This document shows positions 24,555 to 32,975 of a stretch of 32,975 nucleotides of DNA, piece by piece. The stretch's first letter is position 1. Every line of letters begins with the position of its first letter. The stretch is from Deltaproteobacteria bacterium (GTDB lineage: Bacteria; Desulfobacterota; Binatia; DP-6), in assembly GCA_005879585.1 (NCBI GenBank), contig VBKG01000096.1, forward strand, positions 1 through 32,975, written 5' to 3'. The notes beneath the pieces are model-generated. The model did no database searches. It was not told the origin of the DNA and was given only the letters and a program-made list of their open reading frames with translations. The position numbers were made by a program, and so were the translations under genes.

Positions 24555-25226
24555 TCAGGCGTATTCGAGGGCCACGCCCTCGATCACGTTGGCGACGTCC
24601 TCACAGCGGTCGATCGCGTTCTCGAGGTTGTCGTAGATCTCCTTCCACTTGATCACGTGGATGGGGTCCGTGCTGTCGTGGAACAGCCGTGCCACGGCGC
24701 GGCGAAGCAGCCGATCGCCCTCGTTCTCGAGGCGGTTCACCTCGGTGCAGTGCGCGATCAACGCGGTGCGGTCGCGCAGGTCGCGGAGGCCCCGGACGGC
24801 GTTGCCAACGGCCTTCACGGACTCCACCAGCACCTCGGCGAACGCGCGGGCCTCGGGCTCGATGCGGCGGAGCTCGTAGAGCCAGATCCGCTCGGATGAC
24901 GCCTCGATCAGGTCGAGCACGTCGTCCATGCGCGAGATCAACCGGTGCATGTCGTCGCGGTCGATCGGCGTGATGAACGTCTGGTGCAGCCGCTCGATGA
25001 CCGCGTGCGTGATCTCGTCGCCCTCGTGCTCGACCGTCTTCACGCGCTCCGCCTGCCGCTCGAGGTCGACCTCCTTCGAGAGCATCTCGGCGAGCAGCGC
25101 GGCGGCCTCGCGGGTGCGATCGGCGTGTCGCTCGAGTAGGTCGAAGAACTGATCGCTCCCGCTGGCGGGCAGGAGCCGGGAGAGGAATCCTTTGCGCGGC
25201 GCTCCGGTGGCCATGTGCGGGGCCAT
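24555..25226 (-). CDS. DUF47/PhoU-like phosphate transport regulator
   Basis: 223 residues, all helical. Landmarks: FLSRLLPASGSDQFFDLLERHA at the start, VKTVEHEGDEITHAVIERLHQTF, then ITPIDRDDMHRLISRMDDVLD, and VNRLENEGDRLLRRAV. The repeated E-x-x-x-D pattern is that of PhoU-like metal-binding helical bundles. Members sit beside Pit transporters and are thought to control them. The first ATG at 25226 has a GGGAG at a reasonable distance; a second ATG is four codons in. It starts 108 bases from the divergent amidotransferase. Confidence 0.93.
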   Translation of the reverse strand: MAPHMATGAPRKGFLSRLLPASGSDQFFDLLERHADRTREAAALLAEMLSKEVDLERQAERVKTVEHEGDEITHAVIERLHQTFITPIDRDDMHRLISRMDDVLDLIEASSERIWLYELRRIEPEARAFAEVLVESVKAVGNAVRGLRDLRDRTALIAHCTEVNRLENEGDRLLRRAVARLFHDSTDPIHVIKWKEIYDNLENAIDRCEDVANVIEGVALEYA

Positions 25227-25334
25227 TTATCACAGGCTCCCGCTCGCCTCTAGCGAATCGCACCCTGCTCCGTCACGCCACCGGCCGCTCGCCGTGCCTT
25301 GACTGGCGGCGCGGGCTCGGCAAAGAGGGGGGCC

Positions 25335-26081
25335 ATGGTACGCCGGGGCGGGGAGGACTCCTCGGGCGAGGGGACGTCCTGGCTGGTCCTCCGCCACACC
25401 CCCGCCGAAGGGCTCGGCCTCCTCGCCAATCCGCTGCGCGAGTTCGGCATTCATCACCGCTATCTCGATCTGCCGCGCGGTGAGGCGTTGCCGCGCGATC
25501 TCCGCACCGTCGGCGGGCTCATCGTGCTCGGCGGCACGATGGCCGCGTACGAGGCGGATCGGCATCCGTTCCTCGCCACCGAAAGCACGCTCATCGAGCG
25601 CCTGCTGACCGCCGGACGGCCCGTGCTCGGCATCTGCCTCGGCGCGCAGCTGATCGCGCAGGCGCTCGGCGCGCGCGTCTATCCCGGGGAGAAGCGCGAG
25701 GTCGGCTGGGGACCCGTGACGCTCACGGAGGACGGCACCGACGACCCGCTGTTCGCCGGCTGCGGGCCCACCATCACCCCGTTTCACATGCACGGCGACA
25801 CGTACGAGCTGCCGCCCGACGCGCAAAACCTGGCCCGCTCGCCGCTCTACGAGCAGGAGGCGTTCCGCTGGGGTGACCTCGTCTACGGCCTCCAGTTCCA
25901 CCTCGAGTTCACCGACACGATGATCGCCAAGCTCGCGAGCGAGCCGGAGTCGCGCGCCTACATCACCGGCGCCGGCGTCGACCCGGACCGGCTGCTCGCC
26001 GAGACGCCGGCACGCCTCCGCTCGCTCGCCGACGTCGCGCAGCGCGTCTTCTCGGGCTTCTTCGCGCAGTGTGGGCTCTGA
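25335..26081 (+). CDS. Class I glutamine amidotransferase (GMP-synthase-type GATase domain)
   Basis: 248 residues. The nucleophile elbow PVLGICLGAQLIAQALG places Cys101, and the His/Glu pair is in LQFHLEF (His189, Glu191). This is the type 1 GATase triad that releases ammonia from glutamine; stand-alone members of this group also act on related gamma-glutamyl compounds. No synthase partner is adjacent, so the acceptor is unknown. The ATG at 25335 has AGAGGGG immediately upstream; an earlier in-frame ATG-like start lacks this. It is divergent from the DUF47 gene and convergent with the phosphatase-family gene, with 12 bases between stops. Confidence 0.9.
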   Translation: MVRRGGEDSSGEGTSWLVLRHTPAEGLGLLANPLREFGIHHRYLDLPRGEALPRDLRTVGGLIVLGGTMAAYEADRHPFLATESTLIERLLTAGRPVLGICLGAQLIAQALGARVYPGEKREVGWGPVTLTEDGTDDPLFAGCGPTITPFHMHGDTYELPPDAQNLARSPLYEQEAFRWGDLVYGLQFHLEFTDTMIAKLASEPESRAYITGAGVDPDRLLAETPARLRSLADVAQRVFSGFFAQCGL

Positions 26082-26093
26082 GGCCGCGCGGCC

Positions 26094-27443
26094 TCAGCGC
26101 AGCACGGCGGCGATCGCGTGTCCGGTCTCGTCGGCGGCGACCGGCGTGCCGTCGACGCGCCGGGGCGGTCGGAGACCGAGCAGCGCCGCGATCGTCGGCG
26201 CGACGTCGACCGCGCTCGGCGGCGGCGTCCCGGCGGGCGCGCGCGTGAGCCGCTCGGAGCCGCCGCTCACGACGAGCGGGACCGTTGCCTCTCCGGGTCC
26301 GCCGTGGTTCCCGCGCAGGCACGCGTCGACCTGGTCGAACGGGTCGAGGAACTCGTAGCCGGGCGCGGCGACGAGCAGCAGCTCGCCGCTCCGCGGGTGA
26401 CCGAGGTGCCAGTCCGCGTGCAGGGTCTCGAGCGACGGCACGCCGGCGACGGGCAGGCGTGCCAGCACCTCCGTGATGCCCGGGACCCCGTGCGCCACCT
26501 CGGCGACGCGTGCGAGCCGCGCCGCCGCGTCGCCCACCTCGCTCGCGTCGGCCGCGAGGCCGTCGGCGTAAACGTGCTCGATGCCGCCGTCGGCCACCAC
26601 GTGGATCCCGGTGACCTCCGCCCTGAGGAGGTCGCGACCGAACGAGATCACGGGATACGGCCGCTCCGCGGTGGGCGCGAGGTCGGTGAAGCCGTGGTCG
26701 GCGGTGACGATGAGGACGGAACGGTCCCAGCGTCCGAGCGCGCGCAGCTGATCGACGAGCCGGCCGATCGCCGCGTCGGCCCCCGCGATCGCGCGGCCGC
26801 ACTCCTCGCTGTCCGGACCGTGCCCGTGCGCCGCGCGGTCGACGTCCGAGAGGTTGACGACCGCGAGATTGGGCTCGCGGTCGGCGGCCGCGAGGAGCAG
26901 CGCGCCGATCGTGGCGCTGTCGAAGCTGTAGCCCGTGGTCGGATCGCGCCCGGCGGGCGATGCCTGCTCCGCAGACCAGAGCACGTCGGGCGCCCGCTGT
27001 CGCCCCGCGACCGCGGCGAAGAGATGCGCGAGCTTCGGCTTGCCGAACACGCCCACGGTCTCGAGCTCGGGCGCCGTCTCGCTGGCCACCGTGAAGAGCG
27101 TCTCCACCTCGATGAGCGCCGGATCGTCGAGCTTCTCGGCGGGGGCCTCCGGCATGCGACGCCAGTGGGCGTTGCCGGTGATCCCGTGCGCGGACGCATA
27201 CGCTCCGGTCAGCAACGAGACGTGATTCGGGTTCGTCCGCGTCGGCATGACGGCGTGCGCCGCCGCGAACACCGACGTCCGCTCGGCCGCGCGGACGGCG
27301 AGGTCGAAGAGTCGCGGCATCCGGACCGGGGTCGCGAAGCGCGCGTCGAGCCCGTCGACCACGATCAGATAGACGTGGGGCCGCTCGGCCCGCGCGGTGC
27401 CGATGACGAGCAGCACCGCGAGGACGCACGTGAGTCCACGCAT
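26094..27443 (-). CDS. Exported alkaline-phosphatase-superfamily phosphodiesterase
   Basis: 449 residues from the ATG at 27443. A signal peptide (MRGLTCVLAVLLVIGTARA) leads into the type I phosphodiesterase/nucleotide pyrophosphatase fold. Metal and catalytic residues are visible in order: Asp30 in LIVVDGLDA, nucleophile Thr70 in TNPNHVSLLTG, DVDRAAHGHG (Asp and His), VTADHGF, and GNHGGPG near the C-terminus. It should hydrolyse phosphodiesters or phosphomonoesters in the periplasm with two metal ions. The substrate is not readable. The gene is divergent from the amidohydrolase-like fusion, with only 44 bases between starts. Confidence 0.88.
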   Translation of the reverse strand: MRGLTCVLAVLLVIGTARAERPHVYLIVVDGLDARFATPVRMPRLFDLAVRAAERTSVFAAAHAVMPTRTNPNHVSLLTGAYASAHGITGNAHWRRMPEAPAEKLDDPALIEVETLFTVASETAPELETVGVFGKPKLAHLFAAVAGRQRAPDVLWSAEQASPAGRDPTTGYSFDSATIGALLLAAADREPNLAVVNLSDVDRAAHGHGPDSEECGRAIAGADAAIGRLVDQLRALGRWDRSVLIVTADHGFTDLAPTAERPYPVISFGRDLLRAEVTGIHVVADGGIEHVYADGLAADASEVGDAAARLARVAEVAHGVPGITEVLARLPVAGVPSLETLHADWHLGHPRSGELLLVAAPGYEFLDPFDQVDACLRGNHGGPGEATVPLVVSGGSERLTRAPAGTPPPSAVDVAPTIAALLGLRPPRRVDGTPVAADETGHAIAAVLR

Positions 27444-27487
27444 CCGGGGCGTGTAGACCGTCGCGGCGGCAAAAGCTAGAAGGCCCC

Positions 27488-29002
27488 GTGCCGCCTGCGC
27501 CGCCGCTCGTGCTGACGGCCGGCACGACGCCGCTCGTGCTCGTCGCGCCGCACGGCGGCCGCCGCGACAGCGCACGGCTTCCGTGGGGCACGGCGCCGCT
27601 CAAGGTGAACGACCTCCATACGGCGGCGCTCACCGCCGAGCTCGCGCGCGAGACGGGCGCGAGCGCGATCATCAACACGGCGGCGGATCGAAACGACGTC
27701 GACCTGAACCGCGTGAGCGCCGCGCACGACCGTGCGCCCTGGTTCCTCGAGCGGCTGGCCGACGTGCTATCCGCCACGCTCCGTCGCCACGGTCGCGCGA
27801 CGCTGCTCACGGTGCACGGCTGGAACGTCGGCGAGCCGGCCGTGGACATCGGCCTCGGCTGCGCGCGGACCGCCGCGCTGTTCGCGGTCGGGCCCGACGC
27901 GGCGGTGTCGCCGCGCTTCGCGGCATCCGCCGTGCGCGCGCTCGTCGGCGCATGCGGCGGTCACGGCATCGCCGCGACCGTCGGCGCCCGCTACCCGGCG
28001 CGCGCCCGCGAGAACCTGCTCCAGCTCTTCACGCCGCGCTACGTCGGCGACCGCCGGCCCCTCGTCGCCGCCGTCGCCGCGATGTCGCCGGCGGTGGACG
28101 CCGTGCAGCTCGAGCTCGGCATCCCGCTCCGCTGGCCCGGAGCGTGGCGGCGGCGCTTCATCGGTGCGTGTCGCGCGGCGCTGCCGCTGCTGGCCGCGGG
28201 CGCCGGCGAGGTGAGCGGCGCGCCGGGCGAGCCGCCCGCGCCGCAGCCGACATCGTGCCGGCTCCAGTTCGCGGGCGCGCCCTTCTCGGGGCTCGTGGGG
28301 GTCACGCCCGACGGCGGCGCGCGCCTCCTGCTGTTTCCGAGCGAGGGCGGCCTCTTCCTCTTCACCGGCGAGCGGGCGCGCGGGCTCACGATCGCGCCGG
28401 CGCCGGCCGGACGGATCACCCTCGACTACGCGGGTCCGCTCCTCCGCTTCCCGGACACGGTGCCGTTTCTCGACCTCGAGCGCGGGCTCGCGACCGCGCA
28501 TCTCGTCGACGCCGACGTCCGGCTTGCGTTCACTCCCGCACACGCGTGTGGCGAGACGGGCAGCTTCGGAACGGTCGCTGGCAGCGTGGTCCTCGACGGG
28601 CGGCGCATCGAGATGAGCGCCACGGCATTCGCGGAGGACGCCGAGCGCGCCGGGCCCTGGCCTCGTGTCCGCGTGGCGCTCCGCCTCGACCGGACGACGG
28701 CGCTCAACGTGACGGTCGGGCTCGACGGGCGGGACGCGACGGGCTTTCTCTGCCGGGCCGGCACGCACGCCGCGGTGACGGCGGCGCGCGTCCGCCTCGG
28801 ACCGCCGCCGGCGCCGCTCGCGCATCTCGCGCTCGAGGTGGAGATCGACGGCGGTGAGCGGGTCTCCGTCGACACGTCGGTCGTCCACGAGCTGCCGGTG
28901 GTCCGCAGCCGCGGCGCCGCCGCCGTGCGCGTCGTCTTCGCGGCGTGCGCCGTCGATGGCAGCGCGACGCCGGCCGGCTGGTGCGAAGCGGGGGGGATCT
29001 GA
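27488..29002 (+). CDS. N-formylglutamate-amidohydrolase-like domain fused to a lipocalin-like domain
   Basis: 504 residues, GTG start at 27488 with AGAAGG ahead of it. About residues 15-235 look like an FGase/HutG-type amidohydrolase fold: LVAPHGGRRD, KVNDLHTAAL, DRNDVDLNRVS, LTVHGWN and VQLELGIPLR, with histidines and acidic residues in metal-ligand-like positions. About 250-504 is a separate beta-rich half with GTVAGSVVLDGRRIEMSATA and repeated strands that recall AttH/CrtC-like lipocalin folds. No signal peptide or membrane helix is seen. The N-terminal assignment is moderate and the C-terminal one weak; the substrate is unknown. The fusion itself is clear because the frame is unbroken. 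Confidence 0.55.
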   Translation: MPPAPPLVLTAGTTPLVLVAPHGGRRDSARLPWGTAPLKVNDLHTAALTAELARETGASAIINTAADRNDVDLNRVSAAHDRAPWFLERLADVLSATLRRHGRATLLTVHGWNVGEPAVDIGLGCARTAALFAVGPDAAVSPRFAASAVRALVGACGGHGIAATVGARYPARARENLLQLFTPRYVGDRRPLVAAVAAMSPAVDAVQLELGIPLRWPGAWRRRFIGACRAALPLLAAGAGEVSGAPGEPPAPQPTSCRLQFAGAPFSGLVGVTPDGGARLLLFPSEGGLFLFTGERARGLTIAPAPAGRITLDYAGPLLRFPDTVPFLDLERGLATAHLVDADVRLAFTPAHACGETGSFGTVAGSVVLDGRRIEMSATAFAEDAERAGPWPRVRVALRLDRTTALNVTVGLDGRDATGFLCRAGTHAAVTAARVRLGPPPAPLAHLALEVEIDGGERVSVDTSVVHELPVVRSRGAAAVRVVFAACAVDGSATPAGWCEAGGI

Positions 29003-29111
29003 GCCGCTGCCTCGCCGGCCGATCCACCTGACGACCCGACGATCCCTCGTGCGCGAGTGCGCGACTCGTGCATCGGCGCGACTCCGCGCGCGGCATCGGC
29101 GCCCGGCGGCC

Positions 29112-31690
29112 ATGGCACCCGCGTTGCTCCGGCCGCGGGCGACCGCCGCGTCCAAGGTGAAGATCGCCGCCGCGGGCGATCCCGCGCCCGGCGGCGGGAC
29201 GTTCGCCGGGCCCGGCTTCTCGGGGTGGCCGACCGCCGCGGGCAACGGCTGGATCGCCTTTCGCGGCGTGATCGCCGGCGGCAACGCGAGCGAGGCGATC
29301 ATCGCGCGGCACGAGACGCCGCCCGTCGCAACCGTGACGGTCGCGAGCAAGGGACAGAGCGCGCCCGGCGGCGGGACGTTCCGGCAGTTCTTCGGGCGCC
29401 CGGCGGTGAACGCGAGCGGCGACGTCGCCTTCCTGGCGCTCGTGAACGACGCGACCGTGCCCGACGATCCGTCGCTCCCCACGCCGGCCGGCGTGTTCGT
29501 GTACAGTGCGGCGACGGGCAAGCTCACCGCCGTCGCCCGCTCCCGACAGCCGACCGTGCTCGGCGTGCTCGACATCGCGACGACGCTCGACCCGAACGCC
29601 GACCCGAGCGCCGTCGACCTCCCGGACCGGACGGCGGCGCTCAACGACCACGGGCAGGTGGCGTTCCTCACGGCGCTCGCGGGCACCACGAGCGGCACGC
29701 CGGACGGCGCGATCTTCATGTCGGGACCGGCCGGCGGCCTGATCCCCATCCTCCACTTCGGCGACCCGTTCGACACCGGCCACTTCGTCCGCTTCGGGCC
29801 GCCGGCGCTGAACAACGCCGGCATGCTCGCCTTCCACGGGCTGGTCGCTTCCTCGAACGACCCGGGGGACGCGGGCCGCGACGGCATCTTCGCGCGGCGT
29901 GACTCCGGCATCGCGCTGCTGGTGGACGAAGGGATCACGATCCCCCAGCTTCGCCTGCGGCTGACGTCCTTCGCCGACGCCGTCGCCGTGAACGACGCCG
30001 GCGACGTCGCCTTCATCGGGAGCCCGCTGTTCGCGCGGACCGCGCAGTCGAGCGCGGAGGGCTCTTCGGGCGTGCTCGTCTACCGCGACGACACGAAGAG
30101 TGTGCAGCCGGTCGGCTACCCCGGCCTCGCGCTGCCGCGCTGCGGATCCGGCAGCCCGGCCGGGACCGTGGCCGACACCGCGCTCAGCCCCGCGGCCGGC
30201 GGGCTGCTTGCCCCACCGGCGCTGGCGTCGGACCGAAGCGTCACGTTCTTCGCCTCGCTCGACGGGCATGCGAGCGAGGCGATCGCGCGCTGGGACGGCA
30301 CGGCGGCGTGCGAGGTCGTGGAGCTCGGCGGCGCCGGCGCCGATCCGGCGCCTACCGGTGGCTTCTACGCCGTGACCGCGTCCGCGCCGGCAGTCGACGC
30401 AGTCGGCGGCCTCGCCTTCCTGGCGCGCATCGCGGGCGGGTCGTCCATCGAGGCGATCGTCTACCACCCGACCTCGGGCAGCGACGGCGCGGTCGTCGTG
30501 GGCGAGGCCACGCCCGACGGGGGCTTCTTCGCGGGACCGCCCTTCTCCGCGCCCGCGATCAGCGACGCCGGCGACGTCGCGTTCCGGGCGTCGGTTGCCG
30601 GCGGGCCGAGCAGCGCGGGCATCTTCCGCGCGCACGGCGGCACCGTCGAGCCCGTCGTCCGCGCCGGTGATCCGTCGCCGCCTCTCGGCCGGCCGTTCTT
30701 CGACTTCACGGGCCGGCCGAGCTTGAACGGCGCCGGCGCGCTCGCCTTCACCGCGGTCGTGGCCGGCCAGGGGCCGGGACTCTACGTGTTCGACGGCGCC
30801 GGCCGGCGTGCCATCGCGCGCGGCGATACGACGCCCGAGGGCGTCAAGTTCCTCGCGTTCGGTCTGAACCCCGCCGTCAACGAGGCCGGCCTGGTCGCGT
30901 TCCGCGCGATCGTCGAGCTGCCGGCGGGCGACACGCAGGACGGCATCTTCGTCGCCGGGCCGTCGGACATCCGCCTGCTGGCCGCCGCCGGACGGCCGTC
31001 GCCGGCGGGGCCGAACTTCCTGAAGATGCGGGATCCCGTCGTGACCGACGTGCCGACGGTCCTGTTCACCGCGCCGCTCGGCACCGGGTCGTCGTCGATC
31101 GGCGACGGTCTCTTCTTCCTCCAGCCGCCGGGCGGCGGTGGGGAGATCCAAGACGGGTGGATCGCGCTCGAAGGGCGAACGCCGCTGGCGGACGGCACGA
31201 CGCTGACCGCGATCACGGGCACGCCGGCGGCGGACGAGGCGGGCAACGTCGCGTTCGGCGCGCGGCGGTCGGCTCCCACCGCGAACGGCCACCCGCGCGA
31301 CCTCGGACCCGCGATCGTGCGGCGCACGACGGCGGGCCTCGGGCTCGTGGTGGCGCGCGACATGCCCGGACCCATGGGCGGCACGTTCAAGGGCTTCGGC
31401 CAGCCCGCGATGGGCGCAACGGGGCACGTCTTCTTCTTCGGCGCGTTCCCGCGGCAGACCACGCCATCGGGCATGTTCCTCGCGACCGACGCGGGCCTCG
31501 AGCCGGTCGTGCTCGTCGGACACCGAACGCCTATCGGCGGGACGTTCCAGGCCTTCGGCGCGCGGCCGGCGGCGAACGTCCACGACCAGCTCGCGTTCAC
31601 CGCCACCGTCGGCGGAGGACGCGCGCGGCAGGGCATCTTCGTCGCCTCGCCGACCCGGCTCACCACGCACCTCCTCCTCCGGCTGAGCGG
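29112..31690 (+). repeat. Tandem DUF7453-like protein repeats
   Basis: About fourteen degenerate units, each roughly 180 bases, recognisable by GGTF or similar followed by a PAxN-x-x-GDVAF core. The conservation is at protein level and I saw no near-identical DNA copies, so it is an old expansion. Confidence 0.65.
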
Positions 31691-32096
31691 TGGGCGCGCG
31701 CACGACCGCGTCCAGCTGCGCGGCGTGCTGCACCTCGCGGCGACCGACGGGACCGCGCTCGCGCAGGACGGCGTGACGCTCGCCCTCAGCGACGCCAGCG
31801 GCCGGCTCCTCTGGTCGAGCACAGTCCCGCCGACCGCGCTCGTGCGCCACGGAAAGCGCTTCGCACCGAGCGTGACCGGTCGGCGCGCGCTCGGAGGCCA
31901 GCTGCGCGCGCTTCAACTCCGGCTCGGCAAGAACACGATCCGCGTCGCCGCGCAGTCGGCGGCCCTCGACCTGACCGCGCGAGGAAGCCAGCCGCTCGTA
32001 CCACCGCTCGCGGTCACGGTCGACGTCGGCGACGACGGCGGCACGGCGATCGTGCCGTGTCGGCTCGGCAAGCGCGGCGGCCGCTGCGGCGGCTGA
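29112..32096 (+). CDS. Large repeat protein (DUF7453-like repeats)
   Basis: 994 residues from the ATG at 29112. Around fourteen units of about 60 residues repeat the pattern AxxGDPxPxGGTFxxF-PAxNxxGDVAFxAxV-GIFxxxxG; examples are APGGGTFRQFFGRPAVNASG and PSPAGPNFLKMRDP. Such repeats suggest a beta-propeller or solenoid and are seen in exported proteins of Planctomycetes and Deltaproteobacteria. The last 130 residues differ and end in a Cys/Gly-rich KRGGRCGG. The start is uncertain. The frame is open far upstream and no good signal peptide is visible, which is odd for a protein of this type. A small frameshift hiding the leader is possible. Function is unknown. Confidence 0.75.
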   Translation: MAPALLRPRATAASKVKIAAAGDPAPGGGTFAGPGFSGWPTAAGNGWIAFRGVIAGGNASEAIIARHETPPVATVTVASKGQSAPGGGTFRQFFGRPAVNASGDVAFLALVNDATVPDDPSLPTPAGVFVYSAATGKLTAVARSRQPTVLGVLDIATTLDPNADPSAVDLPDRTAALNDHGQVAFLTALAGTTSGTPDGAIFMSGPAGGLIPILHFGDPFDTGHFVRFGPPALNNAGMLAFHGLVASSNDPGDAGRDGIFARRDSGIALLVDEGITIPQLRLRLTSFADAVAVNDAGDVAFIGSPLFARTAQSSAEGSSGVLVYRDDTKSVQPVGYPGLALPRCGSGSPAGTVADTALSPAAGGLLAPPALASDRSVTFFASLDGHASEAIARWDGTAACEVVELGGAGADPAPTGGFYAVTASAPAVDAVGGLAFLARIAGGSSIEAIVYHPTSGSDGAVVVGEATPDGGFFAGPPFSAPAISDAGDVAFRASVAGGPSSAGIFRAHGGTVEPVVRAGDPSPPLGRPFFDFTGRPSLNGAGALAFTAVVAGQGPGLYVFDGAGRRAIARGDTTPEGVKFLAFGLNPAVNEAGLVAFRAIVELPAGDTQDGIFVAGPSDIRLLAAAGRPSPAGPNFLKMRDPVVTDVPTVLFTAPLGTGSSSIGDGLFFLQPPGGGGEIQDGWIALEGRTPLADGTTLTAITGTPAADEAGNVAFGARRSAPTANGHPRDLGPAIVRRTTAGLGLVVARDMPGPMGGTFKGFGQPAMGATGHVFFFGAFPRQTTPSGMFLATDAGLEPVVLVGHRTPIGGTFQAFGARPAANVHDQLAFTATVGGGRARQGIFVASPTRLTTHLLLRLSGGRAHDRVQLRGVLHLAATDGTALAQDGVTLALSDASGRLLWSSTVPPTALVRHGKRFAPSVTGRRALGGQLRALQLRLGKNTIRVAAQSAALDLTARGSQPLVPPLAVTVDVGDDGGTAIVPCRLGKRGGRCGG

Positions 32097-32117
32097 GAGT
32101 GTGCTAGACGTCGCCAC

Positions 32118-32816
32118 GTGGAACGCGCGGCGACGATCTCCGTCATCGTACCCGTGCTCGACGAGGAGGCGCGCCTCGGACGGCGATTGGCAGAGCTGGC
32201 CGCGACGCCCGGCCTCGGTGAGGTGCTCGTCGTCGACGGCGGGAGCGCCGACTCCACCGTGGCGATCGCGCATACGTTCTCCGGCGTGCGGCTGCTCTCC
32301 GCGGCGCGCGGCCGCGCCCGCCAGATGAACGCGGGCGCGGCAGCGGCGGTTGGCGACGTCTTCCTCTTCCTCCACGCCGACGTGTCGCTGCCGCGCGACG
32401 CGGCGGCCTGGATCGTTCGGACGCTGGCCGACCCGCGCGTCGTCGCCGGCGCGTTCCGGACCTGGACCGTGCCGGACGGCGCGCCGTCGCGCCTCGGACC
32501 GCTGCTCCGCCTGGCCGACATCCGCTCGCGCGTCGCGCGGTTCCCCTATGGCGATCAGGCGATCTTCGTCCGGCGCGACGCGTTCGCGCGCGTCGGCGGT
32601 TTTCCCGATCAGCCGCTGATGGAGGACCTCGAGCTGTCGCGCCGCCTACGGCGGCTCGGGCGGATCGCCACCGTTCCCGCCGTCGTCCGCGTGTCCGGCC
32701 GGCGGTTCGTCGCACGGCCGATCCGCTTCACGCTGATCGCACGGACCTTCCCCACCCTCTACCGCCTCGGCGTGCCGCCGCGCGTGCTCGCCCGCTTCTG
32801 GGGCGACGTGCGCTGA
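32118..32816 (+). CDS. TIGR04283-type family 2 glycosyltransferase
   Basis: 232 residues, GTG start at 32118, 21 bases after the repeat-protein stop. The family-2 (GT-A) fold is clear: ISVIVPVLDEEARL, the nucleotide-sugar DGGSADST, ARGRARQMNAGA, the DxD-like FLHADVSLP, and the acceptor or catalytic region YGDQAIFVRR followed by GGFPDQPLMEDLELSRRL. This pattern is the TIGR04283 group, named for arsenosugar biosynthesis, but no arsenic genes are present here, so another acceptor is likely. It carries no signal peptide or membrane helix. Confidence 0.92.
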   Translation: MERAATISVIVPVLDEEARLGRRLAELAATPGLGEVLVVDGGSADSTVAIAHTFSGVRLLSAARGRARQMNAGAAAAVGDVFLFLHADVSLPRDAAAWIVRTLADPRVVAGAFRTWTVPDGAPSRLGPLLRLADIRSRVARFPYGDQAIFVRRDAFARVGGFPDQPLMEDLELSRRLRRLGRIATVPAVVRVSGRRFVARPIRFTLIARTFPTLYRLGVPPRVLARFWGDVR

Positions 32817-32857
32817 GAGGCTTGCCTCCGGAAAGCGCTCGCGGCTAGAAGACGTCC

Positions 32858-32975
32858 ATGAACGCGCGCCTTTCGGTCGGCATCGAGAGCAACTGCACCG
32901 CCCCGCTGCAGCTCGAGCGCGTCAGCCTGCGGCTCTTCAAGCTGATGGGCGTCGATTCGCTGCTGCTGCCGGACC
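32858..32975 (+). CDS. N-terminal start of an LLM-class oxidoreductase, cut by window end
   Basis: Thirty-nine codons from the ATG at 32858: MNARLSVGIESNCTAP, then SLRLFKLMGVDSLLLPD. The GVDSLLLPD pattern matches the first strand-helix-strand of a luciferase-like barrel, as in the gene at 16778. The remainder lies outside the window, so cofactor and substrate cannot be judged. Confidence 0.6.
   Translation, partial: MNARLSVGIESNCTAPLQLERVSLRLFKLMGVDSLLLPD

Noticed and set aside
28704-32375. A long minus-strand open frame opposite the repeat protein
   Set aside because: It is Arg/Glu-rich without motifs and mirrors the codon bias of the plus-strand gene, which carries recognisable repeats.

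Overview
This is a GC-rich, densely packed chromosomal window of bacterial genes. LLM-class (luciferase-like) oxidoreductases, paired CoA-transferases, a phenylacetate-CoA-ligase-type gene, a crotonase and a very long secreted-type repeat protein occur together. That mix suits an environmental lineage of the former Deltaproteobacteria, for example Binatota-like or Myxococcota-like. This placement is inferred from gene content only. I saw no rRNA, tRNA, CRISPR array, insertion sequence or prophage.

Layout: (1) 1-3753, plus strand: the 3' part of an AAA-ATPase/TPR signalling protein, then an apolipoprotein N-acyltransferase-like gene that lacks one conserved segment. (2) 3798-8166, minus strand: read 5' to 3', a CoA-transferase, a cysteine-less CMD/AhpD-like protein, a phasin-like helical protein, a second CoA-transferase, a small secreted protein and a DoxX membrane protein. 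This looks like acyl-CoA/storage metabolism. (3) 8290-9288, plus: a probable lipocalin-like (CrtC/AttH/SVF1-type) protein. (4) 9296-12478, minus: a soluble DHH-like domain fused to a degenerate CPBP membrane domain, followed by trehalose-6-phosphate synthase. (5) 12638-16297, minus: four genes joined by 4-base start/stop overlaps: an APH-like/P-loop kinase fusion, a SAM methyltransferase, an isoprenylcysteine-methyltransferase-like membrane enzyme and a SIMPL-domain exported protein. (6) 16337-16774, plus: mscL. (7) 16778-19787, minus: an F420-type LLM oxidoreductase, a broken phenylacetate-CoA ligase and a crotonase lacking both classical catalytic glutamates. (8) 19895-22144, minus: a large exported alpha/beta-hydrolase with an Ig-like domain. 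(9) 22474-23506, minus: a mazEF toxin-antitoxin pair with two overlapping palindromes upstream and a dehydrogenase remnant downstream. (10) 23554-25226, minus: a DUF47 regulator and a Pit phosphate transporter. (11) 25335-32975, mostly plus: a glutamine amidotransferase, a divergent alkaline-phosphatase-superfamily enzyme, an N-formylglutamate-amidohydrolase-like fusion, a 994-residue repeat protein, a TIGR04283-type glycosyltransferase and the start of another LLM oxidoreductase.

The most unusual items are the DHH-like/CPBP-like fusion beside otsA, the four-gene overlapping methyltransferase/kinase/SIMPL operon, the two-domain amidohydrolase fusion, and a cluster of damaged or active-site-altered enzymes (PaaK, dehydrogenase, crotonase, Lnt). 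No single locus can be declared a new system from sequence alone. The four-gene operon and the DHH-CPBP/otsA pair are the best candidates.
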